Positions 42,753 through 50,911 of a DNA stretch of 64,000 nucleotides are shown one piece after another. The translations under genes and the position numbers were made by a program. The stretch comes from Lachnospiraceae bacterium (lineage in GTDB: Bacteria; Bacillota; Clostridia; Lachnospirales; Lachnospiraceae), in NCBI GenBank assembly GCA_022794255.1, contig JAAWEL010000023.1, positions 1 to 64,000 on the forward strand. Reading direction: 5' to 3'. The notes under the pieces are model-generated. The model worked only from the letters and a program-made list of their open reading frames with translations. It did no database searches and was not told the DNA's origin. Each line of letters starts with the position of its first letter. Position 1 is the stretch's first letter.

Positions 42753-42954
42753 ATATTTCGGATAAACGGTTATGAACCGATTGATTTATCCCATATATTT
42801 TGTAGAAGAAGATCAGCTGGTTCAACAACATATTGAAAAAAAGAATGATATAATATTAGGCAGAAATGAGGGGATAAACGAGCAGCAGAAAGGCAAAAGA
42901 GGGACAGAACATAATTCAAAGTTAAATATAACACAGGCCGTGATAGGAGAAAGA

Positions 42955-43875
42955 ATGATGGATCAAAAACGATACATGGAAATTGAGCGGCTCCGGGATG
43001 ACTTTAAGACCGGATTCCGGACCGGAGACCTGGTGCAGATCTCAGAAAAAATAGATGGGAGTAATGGGGCCATTCAATATGATTTGATGACAGATACCCT
43101 GGCAGCTTTTTCAAGAAATAAGCGACTGAATGAGAAAAACCGGTTAAGCGGTTTTTGGGATTATGTTCAGAGCTTGTGTGCGGAAGATTATAAAGACACA
43201 CCGGATTATGTGATTTTTGGAGAATGGCTTACCCAAAATATAATTGTATATAAACAGGAAAACATAAAAAGGTGGTATGTATTTGATATCTATGACAGGA
43301 AGGAAATGAGATATTTGCCTCAAACAGAGGTAAGACAGTTTGCCGAAAGCCACAATCTGCTTTATGCCCATGTGTTTTATGAGGGGGCCTTTATAAGCTG
43401 GGAGCATGTAAAGAGCTTTGTGGGTAAGTCGGCTTATGGAGACTTGGGAGAAGGAGTGGTGATAAAAAATCAGACCCGCCTTAACAGCAGGGATAAGGAC
43501 CATCCCTTTGTGGTAAAGCTTGTCAGGAAGGATTTACAAGAGGTTAAAAGGGCCAGGAAGCAGAGAAGAGCGGATCCGGTAGATGAGCTGCTTGCCGTCA
43601 GAGAGATTGTGGAATCGGTGGTCACAAGACAGCGGGTGGAAAAGGAATTGTATAAAATGAGAGATGACGGGATTCTGCCGGAGGATTGGAAAAGCTGGAA
43701 TATCAAAATGATTGCTCAAAATCTTCCCAAACGGATTTATCTGGATTGCGTAAAAGAGGAGAGGGAAACTGTAAAAGAGGCAGGAGAATATTTTGGAAAA
43801 ATTTGTTCGGCAATGGCTATGGGGTATGCCAGAGAAATTTTGGAGGAACAAAAAAAGGGATGTCTTGCGGAGTAG
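42955..43875 (+). CDS. RNA ligase (T4 Rnl2-like nucleotidyltransferase)
   Basis: A 306-residue ATP-dependent RNA-ligase family protein. The AMP-accepting lysine is Lys 32 in EKIDGSN (motif I, K-x-DG). Motif III is in FGEWL, IIIa in WYVFDIYD, IV in GEGVVIKN and V in FVVKLV, in the right order. The C-terminal 90 residues are helical, rich in Arg/Lys/Glu, and could be an RNA-binding or dimer domain. I chose ATG 42955 with ribosome site taggaga; an in-frame ATG at 42772 adds a low-quality segment containing a TATAAT box. The stop codon lies inside the terminator stem. No kinase-phosphatase or tRNA gene is adjacent. Confidence 0.87.
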   Translation: MMDQKRYMEIERLRDDFKTGFRTGDLVQISEKIDGSNGAIQYDLMTDTLAAFSRNKRLNEKNRLSGFWDYVQSLCAEDYKDTPDYVIFGEWLTQNIIVYKQENIKRWYVFDIYDRKEMRYLPQTEVRQFAESHNLLYAHVFYEGAFISWEHVKSFVGKSAYGDLGEGVVIKNQTRLNSRDKDHPFVVKLVRKDLQEVKRARKQRRADPVDELLAVREIVESVVTRQRVEKELYKMRDDGILPEDWKSWNIKMIAQNLPKRIYLDCVKEERETVKEAGEYFGKICSAMAMGYAREILEEQKKGCLAE

Positions 43876-43895
43876 TAAGACATCCCTTTTTTGTT
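43851..43895 (+). terminator. Terminator overlapping the end of the RNA ligase gene
   Basis: A 16-bp perfect stem (43851-43866 with 43877-43892) ending in TTTTTT. The 5' arm is coding and the stop codon (43873-43875) lies in the loop. A-rich and T-rich ends make it potentially bidirectional. Confidence 0.85.
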
Positions 43896-44331
43896 TTTAA
43901 AGAAAAAGCTAAAGCTGCCATTATAACGTGTTATCTTCCCTCTGACCTGCCTTTAAAAAAATAAAGGAACGAAAAAATTGTCTGTAAATACAGAATAACA
44001 TTACATAATATGGATTATAAGATGTTATTTCTTTCTATATTTTCTATTTATTCCAAGTATACCTCATTTGGTTACAAATTTCAACTAGTTTTCTCGATTT
44101 TTTAAATAAAATATCTTTTGTTTTTCAGGATTTCTATTGTATGGATGGGCTGTGGCTTCTTTGAAGCAGATGGATACTTTGTATAATCCATATTATAAAA
44201 AGAGATTCGGCTTTTATAATTGGATTTACGGTGCAAGGAGCCATCTTTTAGCAAAAGCAAGATTTTGTTAAGGGATATTGAGAGAGGATCAAAGAAATGG
44301 GGTGAGTCATATACCGGTGGAGTGGAAGGAA
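43893..44331 (+). other. AT-rich gap upstream of the surface-protein locus
   Basis: About 440 bases with no gene. A weak promoter may be TTGAAG (44161-44166) with TATAAT (44182-44187) at a short 15-base spacing. An inverted repeat with 9-bp arms lies at 44192-44220. Otherwise the region is low-complexity A/T. Confidence 0.5.
44192..44220. repeat. Inverted repeat downstream of a possible promoter
   Basis: ATTATAAAA (44192-44200) and TTTTATAAT (44212-44220), 11 bases apart. It may be an operator or simply AT-rich palindromic sequence. Confidence 0.4.
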
Positions 44332-44784
44332 ATGCCGCAATCAGGCAGAGGCAAAAGGGAGCGGAAACGGGGCGGAAGGATATGCAACACGATTATGTTG
44401 ATCCGGGTCCAGGGGAAGGACAGAGGGGAACCCTACGGAGAGATTGTCCATCTCAATCTTCCGCATACGATTCCCTATAAAAGTTTGGGAGAGCTGGTAT
44501 TCCGGATTGATGGAATAGCCCGGTTTTTGGAGATGTCAGATAAAAGGCCGGATTTTCGCACCTGGGATTCTCAGAACGAGGAGATGGGAAGTCCTTCGGA
44601 AGAATCTTGTAGCCCGGCAGCCGGAGTGCAGCAGTCTTTGGAAAAAGGCCAGGTGGTTTGCCTTGAGCTGATCGGAAGGCAGCATATGAGCCTTCAGGGA
44701 AGGCTTTGCGGTGCCCGGAAAGGGGAAAAGGAGGTGTATTTCCGCAGCGCGCTGGAGCTGATGCATCTTTTTTCCCAGATGTAG
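44332..44784 (+). CDS. Uncharacterised small soluble protein upstream of the surface protein
   Basis: A 150-residue soluble protein, basic at the N-terminus (RGKRERKRGGR) and without a signal peptide. Segments MLIRVQGKDRGEPYGEI, GELVFRIDGIARFLEM and YFRSALELMHLF look like a small folded domain interrupted by a variable Ser/Glu-rich loop (about 80-105). No family recognised. The start is uncertain: ATG 44332 has a nearby ribosome site (aagga); TTG 44278 and ATG 44395 are alternatives. It precedes the surface-protein gene by about 100 bases and may share its promoter. Confidence 0.6.
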   Translation: MPQSGRGKRERKRGGRICNTIMLIRVQGKDRGEPYGEIVHLNLPHTIPYKSLGELVFRIDGIARFLEMSDKRPDFRTWDSQNEEMGSPSEESCSPAAGVQQSLEKGQVVCLELIGRQHMSLQGRLCGARKGEKEVYFRSALELMHLFSQM

Positions 44785-44880
44785 GTTTTGAGAGAGTCCC
44801 TAAAGGCAGGGAATATGTTCGCTTTATATTAAAGAAGCGTTTGAAAATAGATGAGAAACAGAATGGAAAGGAAGGAGAGC

Positions 44881-45030
44881 ATGGGCATGTGGAGGATAAT
44901 ACACAGAAATTACAGGCGTCTGGTGGCATTTATGCTTACACTGGTGATGGTATGCACCAATGTGGGAGGAAACTTAAGCGCCGTATTTGGGGCAGGGGAG
45001 ACAGGTCAGGGAAGAGGGAGAGATCTTTGA
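44881..45030 (+). CDS. Signal-peptide reading frame of the surface protein (frame-split)
   Basis: A 49-codon frame starting at ATG 44881 with the purine-rich ribosome site ggaaggagag. It encodes a classical Gram-positive signal peptide: MWRIIHRNYRRLVAFMLTLV followed by VMVCTNVGGNLSAVFGAGE, with a likely cleavage after FGA. It reaches a stop at 45028-45030. The long surface-protein frame runs one base ahead and overlaps this one from 44987. Skipping one base near 45010-45020 joins them into one protein. Confidence 0.7.
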   Translation: MGMWRIIHRNYRRLVAFMLTLVMVCTNVGGNLSAVFGAGETGQGRGRDL

Positions 45031-48000
45031 TTTTTCCTCTCTTGAACTGGCAGCAGATAAAAAGAGTATTAAAAATAAATACAAGGATCTCCTTGGAACA
45101 GGGGAAGGAAAGGTGTATCAGCTGGATGTAAATGTGGATGCCAGCTATGCGCCGGATAACACCTCACTGAAGGTGTTTTATCATGAAGGAAAAGAGAGTG
45201 TGGTGTTTTTGTTCCTCAATGAAAGCGGAATGGTGATCGATTGCCGCGTAAGCGTAAACGGCTATGAGACGGAGCCGGTGTCCGTAAAGCCCAACACGGC
45301 CAATATAGAAGCAGAGGATGAGGCAGATCTGACATATGGAGAGCACTACGAAGCAGACACAATGAAGGATGACGTAAAAAAGAACGTGTCGGCAGAGGTA
45401 GTAGAGCGGCAGGAGGAAACCTCAGAGGCAGAAACGGGAAGAGAACAGGCAGACGAGAAGGAAGAAGAAACAGCTTTGGAGGAAGAGATGGTAAGGGATG
45501 AGCCATCAGATCAGACAGAGGCTGCACCGGAAAGTGAGGAGATGGAAAGCGCGGCTGAAGAGAGCCAGGAGGAGAATGAAGGAAAGAATCCGGATGAGGA
45601 GACCAGGGAGACAGAAGCCATGGAAGAGGCCGAACCGGAGACAGAGATATCCACCGAGGCTGAGCCGGAAGGAGAGGCCGAACCGGAGACAGAGATATCC
45701 ATCGAGGCTGAACCGGAACAAGAGACGGAGAGCATGGCAGGTCCAGGGGGAGAGCTTCTGGGAAGATCCAGACACCAGGCAGAATTGGTGGCAACATCTA
45801 TAGAGGCTTTGGAGACAGAGATTCAGGAAACCTCTGAGAAGGAAGAGGAGGCATTGGCTCCGTCTGAACCAGAGATTTTGGAAGAGGAAAGCACAGAGGC
45901 TGCTGAGGAGGACGGACAGGAAAAGGCCGGGGAAACCGAGACTGTGGAAGAGACCGGCATAGAGGAAGAGACTAAAAATACAAGTACAGGAACCATACCA
46001 GGAGAAGCAGTGCCTTCCGATGAGGGGGAAGATACAGAGGAAGAAACCCTGGAAGTAAAGGAAGAAGCAGCTGGGCAGGAAGAAAGCATTGAGACTGATG
46101 ACAAAGTAAGCATTCAGAAAGAGGCAGAGGAAACCCCGGAAATCGGGGAGCAGACTTCCGAGACAGGGGAAAGCCAGATCGTGTTGGAAAATCCCATTCC
46201 GGAAGAGAATGGATCAGACGCAGCCAGAGAGGACAATGAGGTTATAAAGGATGAAGACGGGCAGCGTCTGGAGGACTGTGTGTGCTATGGCACATTAAAA
46301 GGGTCGGCATCCGAGACAGTGACAGTGTGGGGAAGTGTAAATGCCAGAGCATACAGAGTGACTCTGGAAGATATCCGCCAGGCAGTAGGGGAAGAGGCGG
46401 TACTCAGCTCCAGTTATGCCAGCATAGAAGAATTTATGGAGGCAATTGCTGGGGTGGGAGTTGCTGATGATATGGAAAGTACCCTTCAGGCTCTGGATAT
46501 CTGTGAGGAGGTCTATAGCCGCCTTTCCCCGGAGGATCAGGAGGAGATGGCTGAGGCATATGCCAATATCCAGTCCTACCGTCAGGAGATGGATGCAGGA
46601 ATCAGTTTGCTGGCGGCAAAATGGCATACAATAACGCTTATTCCAGCGAGTGAAAACAATTATGGCAGTTATATCACTAGCGCTAAGGTGAAGGTAGGGC
46701 AGAAAGTAAATGGATATGAGGTAACTTACGTAAACGGAACAACGATCAAGGTGAAGGCCTGGGGCGATCTTTATGGCGATTTTTTCCTTCCAAAGGCAGC
46801 AGAACTGTGGAATGAGGCGGGGAAATCGGATTATGTCATTTGGGCAGGAATAGGAAGCTCGGAAAAAACAGAAGGAGCTTCTGCAATGCTGCCCCAAAGC
46901 AATGCATCAGCCTATTATTATTTTAATACTGCGGAAAGTGTTAATAAAGATTCATATTATTGGAATTTTACATTGAAATATGATGCTAACGGAGGTATAG
47001 ATGCGCCTGAGACGCAGAAGTATGGTACGGATTCCAAGTATACGAAAAGTCACAAGTTTACAATACCAGACAAGACACCTACCAGGGAAGGTTATGAGTT
47101 TGCAGGGTGGTCTAAGGAACGTAATGGAAATAGTTCCCATCAGCCGGGTGGCAGCTATCTGATGAAACAAACGGTTTCAGGATACAACGGAGGATCTGTT
47201 ACCGAGACGTTTTATGCTGTGTGGAAAATGAAGGAAAAGGAATATGTAGAGCTGTCATATATGAGTCCTGAGGAGTTGGTTATAGGGCCAGAGAAATACC
47301 CTTATGGAGGTCATGCGCCGATTAAACCTTATCCAGAAGATAAGTGGCCAAAGGAAGATGGCTGGGTATTTAAGTTTCGTGGGTGGGATACAGACCCAAG
47401 TGCAGATGAGGTGTTATTGGAGGCTGGTGATACAATATTGATGAAAGAAGATACCATCCTTTATGCAGTTTGGGAAAAGGAAAAAGTTCCTCCTCAATAC
47501 TATTCCTACAAGGTACAATGGTATGATGCGGGCACAGGTGAATTGATCCCTGTAACAGACAAAAATCCAAATGAGGAGACACGCAAAGGCCAGGCCGGCT
47601 ATTGGGTGAAAGTAACAGAAGAAGATAAGTATGTTGAAGGTTATACGTTTGTTGAGAATGATAAGAGGAATAAAGTAAGCGCAGTTGTAGAAGGCGACAG
47701 TACTGTTTTAAAATTATATTTTACTAAGGATAAGAAGGATCCTGGAAAGGACCCGGATCCCGGAAAGGATCCAGAACCTGGAAAGGACCCGGATCCCGGA
47801 AAGGATCCAGAACCTGGAAAGGACCCGGATCCCGGAAAGGACCCAGAACCTGAAAAGGATCCAGAACCTGGAAAAGACCCGGAGGAGCCCGGAAAGAATC
47901 CGGAGGAGCCAAAGGATCCCGGGAAGGATCCTACCCCACCGGTTCCTAGCATTCCCACTGGCGGCGGTGGAGGCGGAGGCGGCAGCAGCAAAGGAAGTGG

Positions 48001-48265
48001 AACCAGCACAGGTACGGTTGTCAGCGGAGGTCCTTCATCGGATACGACCCAGGCCACCACAACCATTGATATGCCGGAGATCCCGCTGGCAGCTTTTCCA
48101 AGTGAGCCGGTAGTGGAGGAAATAGAAGAGTTGGATGTGCCCCTGGTGGCGCTGCCCAAGACCGGGGATAGCCGCCATAACGGGATGCTGTTGCTGATGT
48201 TTGGAATGGCAGGCCTGGGGATGTTGATTTCCGCCATGGGGCTGAAGAAGAGCAAAGAGGATTAA
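44987..48265 (+). CDS. LPXTG-anchored cell-surface protein, Glu-rich stalk, InlB-like repeats (5' frame interrupted)
   Basis: About 1,090 residues in this frame. Order: globular N-domain (about 15-100, FDFSSLELAADKK); long Glu/Thr/Pro-rich stalk (about 105-420); folded segment (about 430-560); InlB B-repeat/Flg_new-like modules (YDANGGIDAPETQKYG, EGYEFAGWSKERNG, FKFRGWDTDP); a MucBP-like module (VQWYDAGTGELIPVTDKN); Asp-Pro-Gly-Lys repeats (about 919-985); Gly-rich linker; and the sortase signal LPKTG, a hydrophobic helix and KKSKED tail. It is covalently wall-anchored if exported. The frame starts without a proper start codon or signal peptide; both lie in the frame 44881-45030, so a frameshift (real or sequencing) separates them. 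No sortase gene is in the window. Confidence 0.85.
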   Translation: MGQGRQVREEGEIFDFSSLELAADKKSIKNKYKDLLGTGEGKVYQLDVNVDASYAPDNTSLKVFYHEGKESVVFLFLNESGMVIDCRVSVNGYETEPVSVKPNTANIEAEDEADLTYGEHYEADTMKDDVKKNVSAEVVERQEETSEAETGREQADEKEEETALEEEMVRDEPSDQTEAAPESEEMESAAEESQEENEGKNPDEETRETEAMEEAEPETEISTEAEPEGEAEPETEISIEAEPEQETESMAGPGGELLGRSRHQAELVATSIEALETEIQETSEKEEEALAPSEPEILEEESTEAAEEDGQEKAGETETVEETGIEEETKNTSTGTIPGEAVPSDEGEDTEEETLEVKEEAAGQEESIETDDKVSIQKEAEETPEIGEQTSETGESQIVLENPIPEENGSDAAREDNEVIKDEDGQRLEDCVCYGTLKGSASETVTVWGSVNARAYRVTLEDIRQAVGEEAVLSSSYASIEEFMEAIAGVGVADDMESTLQALDICEEVYSRLSPEDQEEMAEAYANIQSYRQEMDAGISLLAAKWHTITLIPASENNYGSYITSAKVKVGQKVNGYEVTYVNGTTIKVKAWGDLYGDFFLPKAAELWNEAGKSDYVIWAGIGSSEKTEGASAMLPQSNASAYYYFNTAESVNKDSYYWNFTLKYDANGGIDAPETQKYGTDSKYTKSHKFTIPDKTPTREGYEFAGWSKERNGNSSHQPGGSYLMKQTVSGYNGGSVTETFYAVWKMKEKEYVELSYMSPEELVIGPEKYPYGGHAPIKPYPEDKWPKEDGWVFKFRGWDTDPSADEVLLEAGDTILMKEDTILYAVWEKEKVPPQYYSYKVQWYDAGTGELIPVTDKNPNEETRKGQAGYWVKVTEEDKYVEGYTFVENDKRNKVSAVVEGDSTVLKLYFTKDKKDPGKDPDPGKDPEPGKDPDPGKDPEPGKDPDPGKDPEPEKDPEPGKDPEEPGKNPEEPKDPGKDPTPPVPSIPTGGGGGGGGSSKGSGTSTGTVVSGGPSSDTTQATTTIDMPEIPLAAFPSEPVVEEIEELDVPLVALPKTGDSRHNGMLLLMFGMAGLGMLISAMGLKKSKED
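47741..47848 (+). repeat. Three tandem 36-bp coding repeats (Asp-Pro-Gly-Lys stalk)
   Basis: Units 47741-47776 and 47777-47812 are identical; 47813-47848 differs at one base. Each encodes twelve residues of alternating DPGK/EPGK type, and more diverged copies follow to about 47940. This is a wall-spanning stalk with scope for copy-number change by slippage. Confidence 0.9.
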
Positions 48266-48284
48266 GAAAATTAAGCAAAATAGT

Positions 48285-48313
48285 AAAAAGAGGCTGTTTC
48301 TCAGTCTCTTTTT
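48285..48313 (+). terminator. Terminator after the surface-protein gene
   Basis: A 12-bp stem (AAAAAGAGGCTG with CAGTCTCTTTTT, one G-U pair), 5-base loop, and a T run. Confidence 0.8.
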
Positions 48314-48382
48314 ATTATTTGATTTGTTTTACGGTTTTTGTCGTATTTTCCTGTCACAGGGGGTGATTTTTACTGCTTCAGA

Positions 48383-48391
48383 TGTTATAAT
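48383..48391 (+). promoter_or_regulatory. Extended -10 promoter of rpoN
   Basis: TGTTATAAT matches the extended -10 consensus TGnTATAAT; no good -35 was found at the usual distance, as is common for extended -10 promoters. Leader about 63 bases. Confidence 0.55.
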
Positions 48392-48460
48392 CCAGTTAAG
48401 GATTTCTTATCATGCGAAAAATGGCACGGAGAGTGTTCCACTAGATAAAGGAGGCTTAAC

Positions 48461-49828
48461 ATGGGATTAGAGCTGAAGGTAGGACAGATACAGAAAATTT
48501 CCCAGAATATGATCCAGCAGGTGAATATCCTGCAAATGAGCTCCCAGGAGTTGACAGAATATGTAAAAGATTTGTCCATGGAAAATCCGGTCATGGATCT
48601 GAAAGAGCGGGAGCCGGAAAATCCGGAGCAGGAGCGGCTGAGAAAGCTGGAATGGCTCTCAGATATGGATGAACAAAACCGGATTTATTACCGGCAGGAG
48701 CGTGAGGAGTCGGGGGATTCGGGTATGGGAGATCAAAGGGAGCAGGAGGAAGAGACCCTAGGGGAAAGCCTTTTACAGCAGCTTTTGGGAGGTCCTTACT
48801 CAGAATACCAGATGGGGATTTTTAAATACCTGGCGGAATGTCTGGACAGCAGAGGGTATTTTGTGGATCCTCTTTCCGAGGTAGCTTGCCATTTAGGTAT
48901 TCCTCTGGAAGATATTGAAGAATGTCTTGAGATTATGAAAACCTTAGAGCCGGCAGGAGTATGTGCTGCAAACCTTTCAGAGTGTTTGTATATCCAGCTG
49001 GCATCAAAGGAAAAGGGGAGGGAGCTGGAAATCGAAAAAAGGATCGTGAAAGAATATCTGGAGCTTTTGGGAAAGAATCAGCTCCCTGCCATTGCCAAAC
49101 GGCTGGAGATCCCATTAGAGCGGGTTTTGAAGGCAAAGCAGGAGATCCAGGGCTTAAATCCCAAGCCTGCAAGCGGGTATGCAGACCGGGGAGGCCTGCG
49201 CTACATAACACCGGATGTCACGGTTGTAAAGCTGGCAGATTATTTTGAGATCATGGTGAACGAATATGTTCTGCCAGAGATCCGGTTGAATAAGGATTAT
49301 ATGAAGCTTCTGCGCAGCGGGGATTGTGATAAGGAGGTACGGCAGTATCTTTCCGATAAGGTGCGCCAGATGGAGCAAGTGCAGGATTATATTTCCAAGA
49401 GAAATAAAACGCTGACCAGACTGGCCAAATTTCTTGTGGAGGAGCAAAAGGATTTTTTCCAATATGGAAAAGGTCATCTCCATCCATTGCGGATGCGGGA
49501 TGCGGCGGAAAAGCTGGAGGTCCATGAATCTACCATCAGCCGCGGGGTAAAGGAAAAATATCTCCAGTGCTGTTGGGGGATTTTTCCCATGGATTACTTT
49601 TTTACAAAAGGTTTTGTGGAGGATGAGAATCGGGAAACCATTGCCACAGACCGGATACTGGAGATTTTAAAGGAGATAATTGAAAAAGAGGACAAAAAAA
49701 AGCCATACAGTGATCAGAAGCTGGCTTTAAAGCTTGCCGAACAGGGAATTACTATTTCCCGGAGAACGGTTGCAAAATACCGGGAAGGAATGCAGATTTT
49801 AGACTGTCGGGGAAGAAAGGAATATTGA
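48461..49828 (+). CDS. rpoN: RNA polymerase sigma-54 factor
   Basis: A 455-residue sigma-54. The N-terminal activator-interacting region is Gln/Leu-rich (QKISQNMIQQVNILQMSSQE), followed by an acidic stretch, the core-binding region, the helix-turn-helix (DAAEKLEVHESTISRGVKE) and the RpoN box SRRTVAKYREGM near the C-terminus. Length matches the SigL group. Strong ribosome site (aaaggagg). No sigma-54 activator (AAA+ enhancer-binding protein) is seen in the window, so its targets are elsewhere. In clostridia these include amino-acid and sugar-PTS genes. Confidence 0.95.
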   Translation: MGLELKVGQIQKISQNMIQQVNILQMSSQELTEYVKDLSMENPVMDLKEREPENPEQERLRKLEWLSDMDEQNRIYYRQEREESGDSGMGDQREQEEETLGESLLQQLLGGPYSEYQMGIFKYLAECLDSRGYFVDPLSEVACHLGIPLEDIEECLEIMKTLEPAGVCAANLSECLYIQLASKEKGRELEIEKRIVKEYLELLGKNQLPAIAKRLEIPLERVLKAKQEIQGLNPKPASGYADRGGLRYITPDVTVVKLADYFEIMVNEYVLPEIRLNKDYMKLLRSGDCDKEVRQYLSDKVRQMEQVQDYISKRNKTLTRLAKFLVEEQKDFFQYGKGHLHPLRMRDAAEKLEVHESTISRGVKEKYLQCCWGIFPMDYFFTKGFVEDENRETIATDRILEILKEIIEKEDKKKPYSDQKLALKLAEQGITISRRTVAKYREGMQILDCRGRKEY

Positions 49829-49883
49829 AAAAAGAAAAGGAATATTTGAAATCGCTGCGAGAAGGGAGTAAAATAGAGAGAAC

Positions 49884-50579
49884 ATGATATATCCGGTTAT
49901 CGGGGTTCCCCTGTTAGGGAGGAATATATTCCACCGTTATATACAGTATAAGTATACCCGGTGCTTAGAGCAGGCAGGAGCAGCCGTAATGCTTCTGACA
50001 CTGGAGCCGTCTGAGGAGATGGTTGAGGCTGCTCTAAGCAAATGCACTGGTTTTTTGTTTCCCGGAGGACCAGATATTCAGCCAGAGCTGTATGGCCAGT
50101 CTCCTCAGATAAGCTGTGGGAAACCGGATCTGGTGAGGGATGATTTTGAACGGAAACTAATGGGAGCTGCTTTGGCGGCCAGGCGGCCGGTTTTTTGCAT
50201 TGGAAGAGGAATGCAGCTTTTGAATGTAGTATTTGGGGGAACGCTGGTTCAGGAACTGAAAGGGAAACAGGAGTACCCACATCAGGATTTTTTCAACCGG
50301 GCGTCAGCTACCCACCCGATTGAACTGGATCCGGACAGTCTGGTATCCCAGATTCTTGGCTCTGATGCGGTTACGGTGAACAGTATTCACCATCAGGCAG
50401 CAGATACCATCGGGGAAGGGCTCTGGATTGCTGCGGACAGCCCGGAAGGCTTTCCTGAAGCGTTGGAAATTGATGATTATCCCTTTTGTATTGCGGTGCA
50501 GTGGCATCCGGAATATATGGCAGCAGAGGTGCCAGTGCAGCAGCGATTGTTTAAAGCATTGGTGGAGGCGTGCCGGTGA
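49884..50579 (+). CDS. PuuD-like class I glutamine amidotransferase (gamma-glutamyl hydrolase family C26)
   Basis: A 231-residue cytoplasmic hydrolase expected to cut gamma-glutamyl amides such as gamma-glutamyl-GABA. Motifs: GFLFPGGPDIQPELYG, the nucleophile Cys in FCIGRGMQLLNV (family CRGxQ; here CIGRGMQ), and the catalytic His/Glu in QWHPEYM. Its 3' end overlaps the Smr gene (GTGA), so they are coupled. The physiological substrate is not clear. Confidence 0.9.
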   Translation: MIYPVIGVPLLGRNIFHRYIQYKYTRCLEQAGAAVMLLTLEPSEEMVEAALSKCTGFLFPGGPDIQPELYGQSPQISCGKPDLVRDDFERKLMGAALAARRPVFCIGRGMQLLNVVFGGTLVQELKGKQEYPHQDFFNRASATHPIELDPDSLVSQILGSDAVTVNSIHHQAADTIGEGLWIAADSPEGFPEALEIDDYPFCIAVQWHPEYMAAEVPVQQRLFKALVEACR

Positions 50580-50863
50580 GGGGAAAATTTAGCAGGCAGG
50601 AGGAGAGAAGATTGACAGGCGGGATCATTGAGATGGATGTCCATGGAATGAATGGGCTGCAAGCCTATGAGGCCATTGGGAAGCAGATTCGGGCAGTTGG
50701 AAATTCCGTGTATCGGATTCGGGTTATTCACGGATTTCACGGGGGAACCAGGATCCGCAGCATGATTCGGGAGGAGTTTGGATATGAGCGGGAGCCGCTG
50801 GTAAAGCGGATTGAGATGGGGACAAACCAGGGAATCACGGAGCTGGTCTTGCGGGAGTTCTAA
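50576..50863 (+). CDS. Smr-domain protein
   Basis: A 95-residue protein made almost entirely of a Smr (MutS-related) domain: EMDVHGMNGLQAYEAI, YRIRVIHGFHGGTRI. The DxH and TGxG-type (HGFHGG) residues associated with nuclease activity are kept. The start is ambiguous: GTG 50576 (GGAGG seven bases upstream, stop-start overlap GTGA) or TTG 50612 (AGGAGG eight bases upstream). Both give an intact domain. It may act in nucleic-acid cleavage or ribosome rescue, as for other stand-alone Smr proteins. Confidence 0.88.
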   Translation: MRGKFSRQEERRLTGGIIEMDVHGMNGLQAYEAIGKQIRAVGNSVYRIRVIHGFHGGTRIRSMIREEFGYEREPLVKRIEMGTNQGITELVLREF

Positions 50864-50911
50864 GGGGGAAAAGGCTCCGAGAATGTATGAAGGGAAAAAG
50901 GAGGAAAATAC

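Noticed and set aside
42772-42954. N-terminal extension of the RNA ligase from ATG 42772
   Set aside because: The extension lacks homology-like features, contains a TATAAT box, and ATG 42955 has the better ribosome site.
45216-45797. 193-aa Pro/Leu-rich minus-strand frame
   Set aside because: Shadow of the Glu-rich stalk on the other strand; low complexity and no start signal.
47741-47940. Direct repeats resembling a CRISPR array
   Set aside because: Units are contiguous without spacers, in frame and encode the wall-protein stalk.
47641-48255. 204-aa Gly/Ser/Pro-rich minus-strand frame
   Set aside because: Reverse image of the repeat and Gly-rich linker coding sequence.
48422-48436. Sigma-54-like promoter (TGGCACG) just upstream of rpoN
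   Set aside because: The -24 half matches but the -12 half lacks the needed GC, and the implied start would fall on the ribosome site. A TGTTATAAT sigma-A promoter is better placed.
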